From the NCBI GenBank assembly GCA_937897785.1, contig CALCNB010000088.1:1-10814 (forward strand): a stretch of 10,814 nucleotides of DNA, in the 5' to 3' direction. Source of the DNA: an uncultured Cellvibrionales bacterium. Lineage in GTDB: Bacteria; Pseudomonadota; Gammaproteobacteria; Pseudomonadales; UBA7434. A program made the translations under genes and the position numbers. Numbering within the stretch: the first letter of the stretch is position 1; each line of letters opens with the position of its first letter. The notes under the pieces were generated by a model, which did no database searches, had not been told where the DNA came from, and saw only the letters and a program-made list of their open reading frames with translations. Below, piece by piece: positions 1 to 7,129 of the stretch.

Positions 1-529
1 CACTAAGACGAATAAATTCTTTTCCATTGGTAAGTGTCATCCACTTTTCACCGCGGATTTGTAACAAGCCGTTCGGCAATACCGCCACGACTGTGACCGC
101 TATACTACCAAGCAAACGATTCTCTTGGTCTGCCTCTGCCGCACCATCAAAACCACGCGTTTGATTCACACTGGTCAACAGCGTGTTATCATGCAAGGTT
201 ACTGGCTGACCTAAAACCGTATCAGCACCAAAGTTTACATTCGCATCTTTTTCAATTTTAGTTTCTGCAGATTTACTCGATACCGTCCTCTCATTCAAGC
301 TAACGGTAATAATATCGCCTGCGCGATAGGCGCGGCGATCGTTATAAAGATTCATTCCTACTTGCGCTGAAAATAAACCCCCAGCAGCAAAAGGCTCTGA
401 ACTCTGACTCGGCACCAAAATCGGCGCATACTCAGCTGTGTCAGGCTGCTCTTGTATTGGCACCGAACCACAAGCTGTTATTAACGATAGTAGCAGGCCC
501 ATTAACTGGATTTTTATTAGCTTATTCAT
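1..529 (-). CDS. flgH: FlgH, flagellar L-ring lipoprotein (partial, C-terminus off the left edge)
   Basis: FlgH forms the outer-membrane L-ring, the bushing around the distal rod. The frame opens with ATG at 529-527 and stays open to the window edge, giving about 176 residues of a protein usually near 230. The N-terminus MNKLIKIQLMGLLLSLITAC is a lipoprotein signal with a lipobox ending in Cys20, so lipidation and outer-membrane anchoring are expected. Further on come the FlgH-type stretches NLYNDRRAYRAGDIITVSLNE and, near the edge, GEKWMTLTNGKEFIRLS. It lies 33 bases downstream of flgG on the same strand, the usual order in flgBCDEFGHIJ operons. A weak AAGTGA ribosome site precedes the start. 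Identification is firm; the missing end cannot be assessed. Confidence 0.95.
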   Translation of the reverse strand, partial: MNKLIKIQLMGLLLSLITACGSVPIQEQPDTAEYAPILVPSQSSEPFAAGGLFSAQVGMNLYNDRRAYRAGDIITVSLNERTVSSKSAETKIEKDANVNFGADTVLGQPVTLHDNTLLTSVNQTRGFDGAAEADQENRLLGSIAVTVVAVLPNGLLQIRGEKWMTLTNGKEFIRLS

Positions 530-562
530 ACAATTCACTTGTTATGATTCTCCGCTAGAAAC

Positions 563-1348
563 CTAGACATTCTGCGTAATAAACTGCAACATTTGATCAG
601 TCGTTTGCAATACTTTAGAGTTCACTTCATAGGTGCGCTGGGTAGTGATCATATTCACTAACTCTTCAACTATATTGACATTTGAATTCTCAATGCTGCC
701 TTGTTGCAGTGAACCAAAACCGTTTAAGCTTGGCGTGCCCTGCTGAGCAGGACCGCTAGAAGCAGTTTCAAGGAATAAGTTTGCGCCCATTGCCTGTAAA
801 CCAGCTGGATTAATGAAGTCTGTTAGTTGAATACTGCCTAACTGCGTGGGTGAAGTATCTCCGGCTAATAGCACTGACACCGTACCGTCTTGACCGATGG
901 TGATACTTTGGGCGCCTTCAGGGATAGAAATAGCGGGTTGCAAGATCAAGCCGTCAGCATTCACCACTTCACCGTCTGCACTTAGGTGAAATTCACCATT
1001 ACGGGTGTAAGCAATTTGGCCACTGGGTTGAAGAATCTCGAAAAACCCACGGCCATTGATCGCCAGATCTAAGGGTTGATCCGTGACCTGCAAACTACCG
1101 GTACTAAACTGCTTCTGAGTTCCAACCACTCGAACACCCGTACCCAGCTGAAGACCTGAAGGTAATTGGTTATTTTGCGATGACTGAGCGCCGGGCTGAC
1201 GCTGAATTTGATACAGCAAATCTTCAAATATCACTCGATCTCGCTTGAAGCCTACGGTTGAAGCGTTGGCCAAGTTGTTTGATATAGTGGTTAACTGCTT
1301 ATCTTGTGCGGTTAATCCCGTTTTACTTGCAAATAATGCTGCGTGCAT
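563..1348 (-). CDS. flgG: FlgG, flagellar distal rod protein
   Basis: FlgG builds the distal rod of the flagellar axle, between the FlgF/FlgB/FlgC proximal rod and the hook. The protein has 261 residues, the standard family length. It shows the N-terminal rod signature (SNNLANASTVGFKRDRVIFE, about residues 27-46), the central LDLAINGRGFFEI stretch (about 93-105) and the C-terminal helix SNVNIVEELVNMITTQRTYE with the family ending TTDQMLQFITQNV. ATG at 1348 is preceded by AGGAA at a good distance. It sits between flgF (54-base gap) and flgH in the expected operon order. No truncation or unusual insertion is visible. It is exported by the flagellar type III system, so the lack of a cleavable signal peptide is expected. 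Confidence 0.98.
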   Translation of the reverse strand: MHAALFASKTGLTAQDKQLTTISNNLANASTVGFKRDRVIFEDLLYQIQRQPGAQSSQNNQLPSGLQLGTGVRVVGTQKQFSTGSLQVTDQPLDLAINGRGFFEILQPSGQIAYTRNGEFHLSADGEVVNADGLILQPAISIPEGAQSITIGQDGTVSVLLAGDTSPTQLGSIQLTDFINPAGLQAMGANLFLETASSGPAQQGTPSLNGFGSLQQGSIENSNVNIVEELVNMITTQRTYEVNSKVLQTTDQMLQFITQNV

Positions 1349-1402
1349 AATCTTTCCTCAAACGTTTTTATTGCCTTATTAATTACAGTTATACCTATTT
1401 TA

Positions 1403-2146
1403 TTAGAGTTGTACCTGCAATATTCTATTACTGGTCTCTGCATTCTCAGAGACCGTTTGCATCATTTTAATTTGCATTTCAAACTGACGCGCCAGTGACA
1501 TAATTGCCGTTAATTCACCCACGGCACTGACATTACTCGACTCCAAAAAGCCCGCTTGTACGCGAATATTCGGGTCTAAATTCTCAATATCATTACTACT
1601 GTGAACCAAACCGTCGTCTTTTTTAGTCAACAAGGCCGAGTCCGGATTGACTAACTTTAATCGATCCACAACCACTAAAGCCTCTGGCCCTTGACCCAGT
1701 GCTCTGGCAGTAATGGTGCCATCAATACCAATTTCAATTTTTTCTGCCTCTGGTATTAAAATAGGACCTGCATTACCAATCACTGCCAGACCTTTTTCAT
1801 TTCTTAAAATACCAAAACTATCGACTGATAAATTGCCCCCGCGACTGTAAACTTCTTCACCTGTTTTAGATTCAAGTGCCAACCAACCATCACCACTGAT
1901 AGCAATATCAAGCTCGCGATTAGTCTCAATTAAATCACCTCGCCTTAGGTCTGTCGCCGGCGTTTGGGTGACTGAAAAAATACGGCTGTCATAGCCATTA
2001 CCACCGTTAATTGGCTGTGAAATCGCATTAGCGAGATCAGCCTTAAAACCAACAGTTGATACATTGGCTAAGTTGTGCGATCGAACCGCCTGCTCAAGCA
2101 TATTATGCTTGGCACCGGTCATTGATGTATAAAGTGCTCTGTCCAC
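1403..2146 (-). CDS. flgF: FlgF, flagellar proximal rod protein
   Basis: FlgF is a proximal rod component. The 247-residue length is normal for the family. The N-terminus MDRALYTSMTGAKHNMLEQA is the classic FlgF start, with the rod motif SHNLANVSTVGFKADLANA following. The middle carries ELDIAISGDGWLALE and the C-terminal helix reads GFLESSNVSAVGELTAIMSL. The start codon is GTG (2146-2144). I keep it because the residues after it match the family N-terminus exactly and an AGGG ribosome site lies about seven bases upstream; the next ATG would remove conserved residues. It is 36 bases from flgE and 54 from flgG, both co-directional, consistent with one transcript. Confidence 0.97.
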   Translation of the reverse strand: MDRALYTSMTGAKHNMLEQAVRSHNLANVSTVGFKADLANAISQPINGGNGYDSRIFSVTQTPATDLRRGDLIETNRELDIAISGDGWLALESKTGEEVYSRGGNLSVDSFGILRNEKGLAVIGNAGPILIPEAEKIEIGIDGTITARALGQGPEALVVVDRLKLVNPDSALLTKKDDGLVHSSNDIENLDPNIRVQAGFLESSNVSAVGELTAIMSLARQFEMQIKMMQTVSENAETSNRILQVQL

Positions 2147-2182
2147 GTCGCTACCCTATGCGGTCTAATCTGTCGCGGTTAA

Positions 2183-4105
2183 TTATCGCAAGTTAATAAT
2201 GGTTTGTTGGAGTTCACTATTGGTTTCAATGGTTCTTGAATTGGCTTGAAAGTTGCGCTGAGCAATAATCAAAGCCACTAACTCTGCCGACAGGTCAACA
2301 TTAGAATCCTCTAACGCACCTGCTGAAATAGAACCTAGGGAACCGCTATTTGGTGAATTAAATAGTGGCTGACCTGACTCACTTGATTCAGCCCAATTCG
2401 TATCACCAATCGGTTTTAATCCTTGTTGATTGGTGAAATTGGCCAATGCGACCCGGCCCAAAACCAGCGATTCATCGTTACTGTATCGCGCACTAATATC
2501 GCCATTAGCTGCAACCGAATAACCGCTTAAGCTACCTCGCGAGTAACCATCTTGATCTAACTCATTAACAGAGAAACTGCCACTAAACTGTGTGGATCCA
2601 GTGATATCTATCATGAAATTTGAGCTAACCGCCGGCTTAGTGACTGGAACTCGAGCGCCATCGGCAATGCTCAACGGGCCTAAAGACCCAGACGCTCTAC
2701 CCTCCTCATCTAATGGTGTCCAATTCGATACCAATAGTTGGTCACTGTTGGTAGTATCTAAGCTACCATCATCAAAAAACTTCAAAACATAACTCGCCTG
2801 AGTGGCAATGTCGGGGGTTAAAGGGTTAGCTTCACCCACATCTTTACCGTCAACTTTGACATACATGGTCCATGTATTAGGTCCACTCACTTCACTTGGC
2901 TCCTTAACAAAGTACTGGGTAAACTCATGTGCCGTTCCTAATGAGTCATAGATTTGAGTCGAACGCACATAGTTGTAGGTATTGGTATCATCAGCATCGA
3001 ATTCATTTAAACGCTGCTCGGCTAACACGGGCGTAACAGGAAATAGGTTGGCGCCTGCTGTTGTTGCCGTTTGCAAACTCATTTCAATGTCAGCATCTAG
3101 GGCCAAACTAATCTGTCCACCTACCACCGCTTCAGTATTAGGTGCAACTGCAGTTCCATCAATAGCGACTGAAGCGCCACCATCACCACCGACAACATCA
3201 GCAAGCAATCCTCCACTAGCAGTGAAAACAATATTGTTACCCGCTGATTCAGTAATGCTAATTACCCCCCCTGACTCACTTGCAGTAAACCCATTAATGG
3301 CATCAATTGCTGCCGCTACGGCAGTAAGATCTACACCTTCAATAGCATTACCATTAATACTTAACTCGCCCGCAGTAACTAGCCCAGCAGGGATTGTTAA
3401 CTGAGCTTCTGTTTTAGCATTGGCAGAAACACCATCTACGGCATTCAAGGCAGCAGCAATAGTAGACGCCGATTGATCACTCGTTGAGGGTATAGAGTAA
3501 GTTTTTCCATTAATCTCGACAGTACCCGCCGCAAAGCCATTCGCAGACCCCTGTATCGCTTGCGATGCGGCGATATCAGAGCTGGTGTTGTAAATACTTT
3601 TCACTGGTGCTATCGCATCGGCATCAAGATTAAATAGCATATCGACAAGCGTGGTTGATACCGGGGCCAAATCAGCTTTGGTTAACTGAATATCGGTTAA
3701 TACATCTGGAATAGCGCCGTCCTCATTCGCAATAAAACCCTGCAATCTAGCATTATCGTTGGTCACAATAAAATTATCTTTGTCGACTTTAAACTGGCCC
3801 GCACGAGTAAAAGCTTGAGAACCTTGATCACTTAAGACAAAAAATCCCGAACCGCTGATTGCCAAGTCCATTTCACCCTGGCTAAAACTAATTGACCCCT
3901 GTGAAAATTGTTGCGCCACATCAGACACTCTTACGCCTGTACCAATATCATGACTACCACCATTCATGGAATTAGCGTATACGTCAGCAAACTCCGTACG
4001 CGACTGCTTAAAGCCGACGGTACTGGCATTCGCAATATTATTACCCGTGACATTAAGATCAGTACTCGCTGCTAGTAAACCTGTGATTGCTGTATTGAAG
4101 CTCAT
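2183..4105 (-). CDS. flgE: FlgE, flagellar hook protein (long form)
   Basis: FlgE polymerises into the hook, the universal joint between rod and filament. At 640 residues it is clearly longer than the roughly 400-residue enterobacterial form. Residues 1-100 are the conserved D0/D1 part (MSFNTAITGLLAASTDLNVT, SNNIANASTVGFK-like segment near 22-33, then MDLAISGSGFFVLSDQG). The FlaE-like domain around 385-420 has YDSLGTAHEFTQYFVKE. The C-terminal helix contains GALEDSNVDLSAELVALIIA and NSRTIETNSELQQTIINL. The extra length is a Gly/Ala/Ser-rich surface insertion at about 160-350, with two motifs resembling the flagellin/hook IN repeat. A strong GAGGTG site lies six bases before ATG 4105. It is followed by flgF and preceded by flgD, whose product caps the growing hook. 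Confidence 0.97.
   Translation of the reverse strand: MSFNTAITGLLAASTDLNVTGNNIANASTVGFKQSRTEFADVYANSMNGGSHDIGTGVRVSDVAQQFSQGSISFSQGEMDLAISGSGFFVLSDQGSQAFTRAGQFKVDKDNFIVTNDNARLQGFIANEDGAIPDVLTDIQLTKADLAPVSTTLVDMLFNLDADAIAPVKSIYNTSSDIAASQAIQGSANGFAAGTVEINGKTYSIPSTSDQSASTIAAALNAVDGVSANAKTEAQLTIPAGLVTAGELSINGNAIEGVDLTAVAAAIDAINGFTASESGGVISITESAGNNIVFTASGGLLADVVGGDGGASVAIDGTAVAPNTEAVVGGQISLALDADIEMSLQTATTAGANLFPVTPVLAEQRLNEFDADDTNTYNYVRSTQIYDSLGTAHEFTQYFVKEPSEVSGPNTWTMYVKVDGKDVGEANPLTPDIATQASYVLKFFDDGSLDTTNSDQLLVSNWTPLDEEGRASGSLGPLSIADGARVPVTKPAVSSNFMIDITGSTQFSGSFSVNELDQDGYSRGSLSGYSVAANGDISARYSNDESLVLGRVALANFTNQQGLKPIGDTNWAESSESGQPLFNSPNSGSLGSISAGALEDSNVDLSAELVALIIAQRNFQANSRTIETNSELQQTIINLR
3218..3532 (-). 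repeat. Two diverged hook-IN-like repeats inside FlgE
   Basis: FlgE residues about 192-231 (AGTVEINGKTYSIP ... STIAAALNAVDGVSA) and about 245-296 (AGELSINGNAIEGVDL ... AVAAAIDAINGFTAS) share the pattern A-G-x-[VL]-x-I-N-G, a gap, then A-A-x-[LI]-[ND]-A-[VI]-[DN]-G. This is the look of the flagellin hook-IN motif that decorates outer domains of flagellins and hook-associated proteins. Similarity is visible at protein level only. The domain name is my recognition and not a search result. Confidence 0.55.
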
Positions 4106-4152
4106 CTTTTCACCTCTACCCTACTCTCTATTCATTAAATGTTTTAAGGCTT

Positions 4153-4824
4153 TTATAAAAACTTTTTGATATCGGCTAGGGCGACAGAACCAACCCCGTC
4201 TATATTCAATATCATTGCGTTATCTTGTCCTATCGTGACACTGTTCACGTTAGCGCCCACCGCCAATGCCAAAGATTGATCCGCACCATCAAGCAGGCCA
4301 TTGGCTTTAACGGTGTACTGACCTTCGGCCATGTCTTCACCGCTGTTATTTTTTCCATCCCAAGTGAAGCTAAGGTCACCTCGCTGCTGACTACCTAGAT
4401 CTATCGTCCTGACCGTATTACCACTGGCATCTTCAATCACTAACCGCACATTATCTGCACTCGAAGGTAAACTGATCGTACCCTTAACTGATCCAGATGA
4501 AGTCAGTTGCGCCTGACTGCTACTAACTTCAACCTGACGGCCAACTAGGGTTGAAGCTTCTAACGCTTGACTTGAACGGAATGAGGTTGCCAAATCGTCA
4601 ATCGAATTATTGATGTTCTGAATACCTTCGACTGAACTAAACTGCGCCAACTGTGCAATAAAATCTTCATTCTTAGCAGGACTTAGCGGATCTTGATTTT
4701 GTAACTGCGTTATCATTAATTTCAAGAATGCATCTTTTCCTAGATCGTCAGTGGTTTTGGTCGCACTGTCTCGATTTTGACTGCCAGCTATATTACTAAT
4801 CGTGGTGTTATTAATTTCTGTCAT
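4153..4824 (-). CDS. flgD: FlgD, hook-capping (hook assembly scaffold) protein
   Basis: FlgD caps the distal end of the growing hook and directs FlgE assembly; it is discarded when the hook is finished. The conserved N-terminal capping segment is present: [20 protein letters not shown], then [19 protein letters not shown]. The C-terminal half carries the FlgD Ig/Tudor-like core, including [20 protein letters not shown] and a hydrophobic end [14 protein letters not shown] choose ATG 4824-4822 (223 residues) over the TTG at 4842 because AGGGA lies at an ideal distance before the ATG and the intervening residues are not family-like. It is 58 bases after flgC and 47 before flgE in the standard order. 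Confidence 0.96.
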   Translation of the reverse strand: MTEINNTTISNIAGSQNRDSATKTTDDLGKDAFLKLMITQLQNQDPLSPAKNEDFIAQLAQFSSVEGIQNINNSIDDLATSFRSSQALEASTLVGRQVEVSSSQAQLTSSGSVKGTISLPSSADNVRLVIEDASGNTVRTIDLGSQQRGDLSFTWDGKNNSGEDMAEGQYTVKANGLLDGADQSLALAVGANVNSVTIGQDNAMILNIDGVGSVALADIKKFL

Positions 4825-4882
4825 TGGTTTTCCCTGAATCAATCTCTATTTAATCGAAGCGCTCAATTAACATTGTGAAAAT

Positions 4883-5320
4883 TTATCGCTGACCCATCGT
4901 CAATAGCCTTTGCATCATTGATTTCGTTGTATTCATCATTTCAGCATTCATTTGAAATGATCGTGAGGCTGAAATCATGTCAGCCATTTCTTCAACCGTA
5001 TTAACATTGGAGAAGAACACATAACCCTCTTCATTGGCCTGTGGGTCATTTGGGGCATAGGCCTTGGTCACCGGTGCCTGGCTCTGAACAATATCTTGAA
5101 CCATAACGCCAAAACTCGCCTGCTCGCGATTCAGTGACTGTAATTGGTCGTATTGCTGTTGCTGCGCAGCAATAAATACCGGTCTTCTTGCTCGATATGC
5201 TTCTGCCTCTGTAGAGGCAGAGGTATCGGCATTGGCCATATTACTGGCGGTGGTATTAAGGCGAACGGTCTGTGCACTCATTCCCATTGCTGCAATATCA
5301 AACACACTGGCTAAACTCAT
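4883..5320 (-). CDS. flgC: FlgC, flagellar proximal rod protein
   Basis: FlgC is a proximal rod subunit assembled with FlgB and FlgF on the MS-ring/FliE base. The protein has 145 residues, close to the usual 135-150. The N-terminal motif SLASVFDIAAMGMSAQTVRL and SNMANADT match the family. The C-terminal helix reads NTVEEMADMISASRSFQMNA followed by AEMMNTTKSMMQRLLTMGQ. ATG 5320 has GAGAG upstream. The segment after NADT (STEAEAYRARRPVF) departs somewhat from the usual PxGGPYRRKxxVF form, and a perfect DNA hairpin lies in it (5202-5221). It lies 99 bases from flgB, the longest gap inside this operon, in which I see no further gene. Confidence 0.97.
   Translation of the reverse strand: MSLASVFDIAAMGMSAQTVRLNTTASNMANADTSASTEAEAYRARRPVFIAAQQQQYDQLQSLNREQASFGVMVQDIVQSQAPVTKAYAPNDPQANEEGYVFFSNVNTVEEMADMISASRSFQMNAEMMNTTKSMMQRLLTMGQR
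5202..5221. repeat. Perfect 9-bp inverted repeat with 2-base loop inside flgC
   Basis: TCTGCCTCT and AGAGGCAGA flank a GT loop, giving a perfect hairpin within flgC codons for about residues 34-40. No T-run follows, so it is not a standard terminator. It may be a by-product of the local Ala/Glu/Ser codons or a quasipalindrome-corrected sequence. Confidence 0.8.
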
Positions 5321-5419
5321 ATCGTTACTCTCGTCCTTACTTGCTTGGTTGATCTTGTTACTTTACTTTCTGCTGGAACACGCTTGTCAGTTTGTCTTAG
5401 CTACCCACAGTAGCCATGG

Positions 5420-5827
5420 TCATCTACCCGTTATTGCCTTACTTAAGCTGGAAAATTTCCCATTTAAAAAACGGAAGCTGGCGCCAAATTCTAAAGCGTT
5501 GCGTGCAAATGCAGCACTTTCTAGCTGTGCATCAACGGTATTTCCATCAAGACTCTTTTGTAACGGCGCCCGGTAAGACAATGCCGAAATTGAACCATGG
5601 CTTAAGGTAGTTGATGTCACATGATTTTCGTGGGTAACTCGCAAACGCGCATGTCGCTGGCCTTGTTGAGCCTGCTGCAATGCAGTCACAAAATCAAAAT
5701 CTCTGGCCTTGAAACCCGGTGTCTCTGCGTTAGCGAGATTGTTTGCCAATATGGCAGAGCGCTGTGTACGCAGATGCAAGGCTTGCTCATGCACCCCTAA
5801 GGCGTTGGTGAAATTAATCGCTGTCAT
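5420..5827 (-). CDS. flgB: FlgB, flagellar proximal rod protein
   Basis: FlgB is a proximal rod subunit and here the first gene of the rod-hook operon. At 135 residues it has the family length. The diagnostic N-terminal stretch is RTQRSAILANNLANAETPGF followed by KARDFDF. The middle has TLSHGSISALSYR-like residues and the C-terminus has ALEFGASFRFLNGKFSSLS, where FlgB proteins normally carry a hydrophobic helix. ATG 5827 is preceded by CGGAG at about six bases. The start is about 45 bases from the predicted transcription start of the minus-strand sigma-54-like promoter at 5881-5898. All downstream genes to flgH are co-directional with short gaps, so I infer one flgBCDEFGH transcript. Confidence 0.97.
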   Translation of the reverse strand: MTAINFTNALGVHEQALHLRTQRSAILANNLANAETPGFKARDFDFVTALQQAQQGQRHARLRVTHENHVTSTTLSHGSISALSYRAPLQKSLDGNTVDAQLESAAFARNALEFGASFRFLNGKFSSLSKAITGR

Positions 5828-5880
5828 TGCTGCTCCGTTAAATCATTAAATGGACAATGTAAATTGACTCGGAGAAATAA

Positions 5881-5898
5881 TTGCAACCGATATGCCAA
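5881..5898 (-). promoter_or_regulatory. Sigma-54 (RpoN)-type promoter for the flgB operon
   Basis: Read on the minus strand, TTGGCATATCGGTTGCAA has the invariant GG (5896-5895) and GC (5884-5883) separated by exactly ten bases, with the flanking TGGCA and TTGCA of the -24/-12 consensus. The expected start of transcription is near 5871, about 44 bases before the flgB ATG. Rod-hook operons of polar-flagellated gammaproteobacteria are known to be RpoN dependent, which fits. Confidence 0.85.
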
Positions 5899-5970
5899 AA
5901 CAAATAAAGCCATACTAATCAATGATTTATAAATTATTATTGGATTTTATAGCCATTCAATTCAACGAAT

Positions 5971-5996
5971 CGGCAAAGCTGTGCCGCATTGCGGCA
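5971..5996. promoter_or_regulatory. Putative enhancer: three alternating CGGCA/TGCCG half-sites
   Basis: CGGCA at 5971, TGCCG at 5982 and CGGCA at 5992 form two overlapping dyads: CGGCA-N6-TGCCG, and TGCCGC-ATT-GCGGCA. The nonamer CGGCAAAGC occurs twice, 21 bases apart. The cluster lies roughly 110 bases upstream of the predicted flgB start of transcription and 145 upstream of the predicted flgA one. That is where an NtrC-type flagellar activator (FlrC/FleR/FlbD class) would be expected to bind. The binding protein is inferred. Confidence 0.55.
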
Positions 5997-6103
5997 AAGC
6001 GAGGTAGCCACCCAGGATGGACCACCAACGCTTGATATCGTCATAGGGTAAGAAAAACCCACAAACACGGTGGTTAGGCAACAATAAAAAAAGAAAGCAC
6101 GGC

Positions 6104-6121
6104 TAGGCACGAAAAATGCAT
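6104..6121 (+). promoter_or_regulatory. Sigma-54 (RpoN)-type promoter facing flgA
   Basis: TAGGCACGAAAAATGCAT has GG (6106-6107) and GC (6118-6119) separated by exactly ten bases. GGCACG matches the -24 element fully and ATGCA matches the -12 element with one change. Transcription would start near 6131, leaving an unusually long leader of about 170 bases before the flgA ATG at 6302. Confidence 0.7.
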
Positions 6122-6233
6122 AATCCATAAACGCAGTCATTAGCGATCAAAAGGTGATAATCGGGTCAGGGAAATAAATTCGCATTCATACTACCGCGCC
6201 AGCCTGCTTAAAACGAATAACTTAATCAAAGCA

Positions 6234-6281
6234 ATGACCGCCGAAATTTATGACCACCAAACTCAATGACTGTTGAAGGCA
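6234..6281 (+). repeat. Three imperfect 16-base units starting ATGAC in the flgA leader
   Basis: ATGAC occurs at 6234, 6250 and 6266, exactly 16 bases apart. The first two units share ATGACC.CC.AA and the third is more diverged. The first ATG opens an 11-codon frame ending at 6269, overlapping by ATGA a second mini-frame of 8 codons (6266-6292). Whether these are translated or chance is unknown. Confidence 0.5.
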
Positions 6282-6301
6282 ACGCCGAATGAAAGGAAAC
6301 A

Positions 6302-7090
6302 ATGAATCAACAATTGACCGTTAAGAAATCCCTATTAGCCCGCTGGTTGCAACGCTTAGCTGTCTGCTTAGTTTGGACCTACAGCTTTACCATCTGTTTT
6401 TCGCAGGCATCTAGTTTTAGTCAGAGCGATGTGGCAGTTAAACCACTAACTCAGAAAATATATGCACAGGAACTTCAACAGCTAGCACTTACTTATGCTA
6501 AGGAATTTTTAAGCCAAAGCCATGCAGGTGGCAGGATTGAATATCGTGCTGCTAAAGTTGACGCTCGACTATCCATGACCCGCTGCTCAACGCCTTTAGT
6601 TTTTGATAGCCCAAAAAGCAACGCTAGAGCGGGACGTAAAATCGTTAAGGTGAGCTGTCAAGACCACAAACCTTGGTCAGTATTTATGCCGCTGACCTTT
6701 ACTTATTGGCAACAAGTCGTGACAGCAAAATACGCAATCAGTCGCAATACCGTTATCAGCGCTGACGATATCGAAATCACTGAACAGGCACTTCGCTATC
6801 AAGCCGCAGATTATCTCAGTGACATCCGCCAGGTCATTGGACAATCGGCTAAAAGAACCATCGCTGCTGGACAAGCCATCAGCCAACAGTCACTCAAACC
6901 TGCCCGCTGGATTAAACGCGGCGATCAAGTCAGTATTATTTCCAGCACACCGCGCATAGAAATAAAAATGGCAGGTATGGCAATGACTGATGGCAGCCAA
7001 GGTCAGCAGATTTCAGTTCGCAACAAAAGTTCAAAACGAATTATCAAAGCAGTAGTGGTCGCGCCTGGCGAAGTCAGGCCCGTACTTTAA
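6302..7090 (+). CDS. flgA: FlgA, periplasmic P-ring assembly chaperone
   Basis: FlgA is a periplasmic chaperone for FlgI polymerisation into the P-ring. The protein has 262 residues. A basic N-terminus (KKSLLARWLQR) and hydrophobic segment at about 19-34 ending SQA-S make a Sec signal peptide. Cys95 (MTRCSTPLVF) and Cys119 (VKVSCQD) are the pair typical of FlgA. From about 139 the SAF/BAF domain begins (ISRNTVISADDIEI), and the C-terminus (VRNKSSKRIIKAVVVAPGEV) is the family ending. ATG 6302 has AAGGA four to five bases upstream. It is divergent from flgB and 39 bases before flgN. The sigma-54-like promoter at 6104-6121 probably drives it. Confidence 0.95.
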   Translation: MNQQLTVKKSLLARWLQRLAVCLVWTYSFTICFSQASSFSQSDVAVKPLTQKIYAQELQQLALTYAKEFLSQSHAGGRIEYRAAKVDARLSMTRCSTPLVFDSPKSNARAGRKIVKVSCQDHKPWSVFMPLTFTYWQQVVTAKYAISRNTVISADDIEITEQALRYQAADYLSDIRQVIGQSAKRTIAAGQAISQQSLKPARWIKRGDQVSIISSTPRIEIKMAGMAMTDGSQGQQISVRNKSSKRIIKAVVVAPGEVRPVL

Positions 7091-7129
7091 TTAAACAGTA
7101 TTAAAACAGACGATTAAGAGAATTAAGCT

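Noticed and set aside
2982..3404. 140-residue plus-strand open frame antisense to flgE
   Set aside because: It lies wholly inside the Ala/Gly/Ser-rich hook insertion, is compositionally a mirror of it, and has no family resemblance or ribosome site.
5232..5610. Plus-strand frames across flgC and flgB
   Set aside because: They are antisense to two well-conserved rod genes and show no domain of their own.
5887..5892. CCGATA resembling a sigma-28 -10 element on the plus strand
   Set aside because: No TAAA lies about fifteen bases upstream, and the bases are already part of the strong minus-strand sigma-54 match.
5937..6140. 67-residue minus-strand open frame in the divergent control region
   Set aside because: It covers the enhancer-like cluster and the plus-strand promoter, has no recognisable domain, and has no ribosome site; it is most likely a chance frame.
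6169..6183. Second possible sigma-54 element closer to flgA (GG-N10-GC spacing)
   Set aside because: Only the GG and GC spacing fits; the CAC and TT positions of the consensus are absent, so the element at 6104-6121 is preferred.
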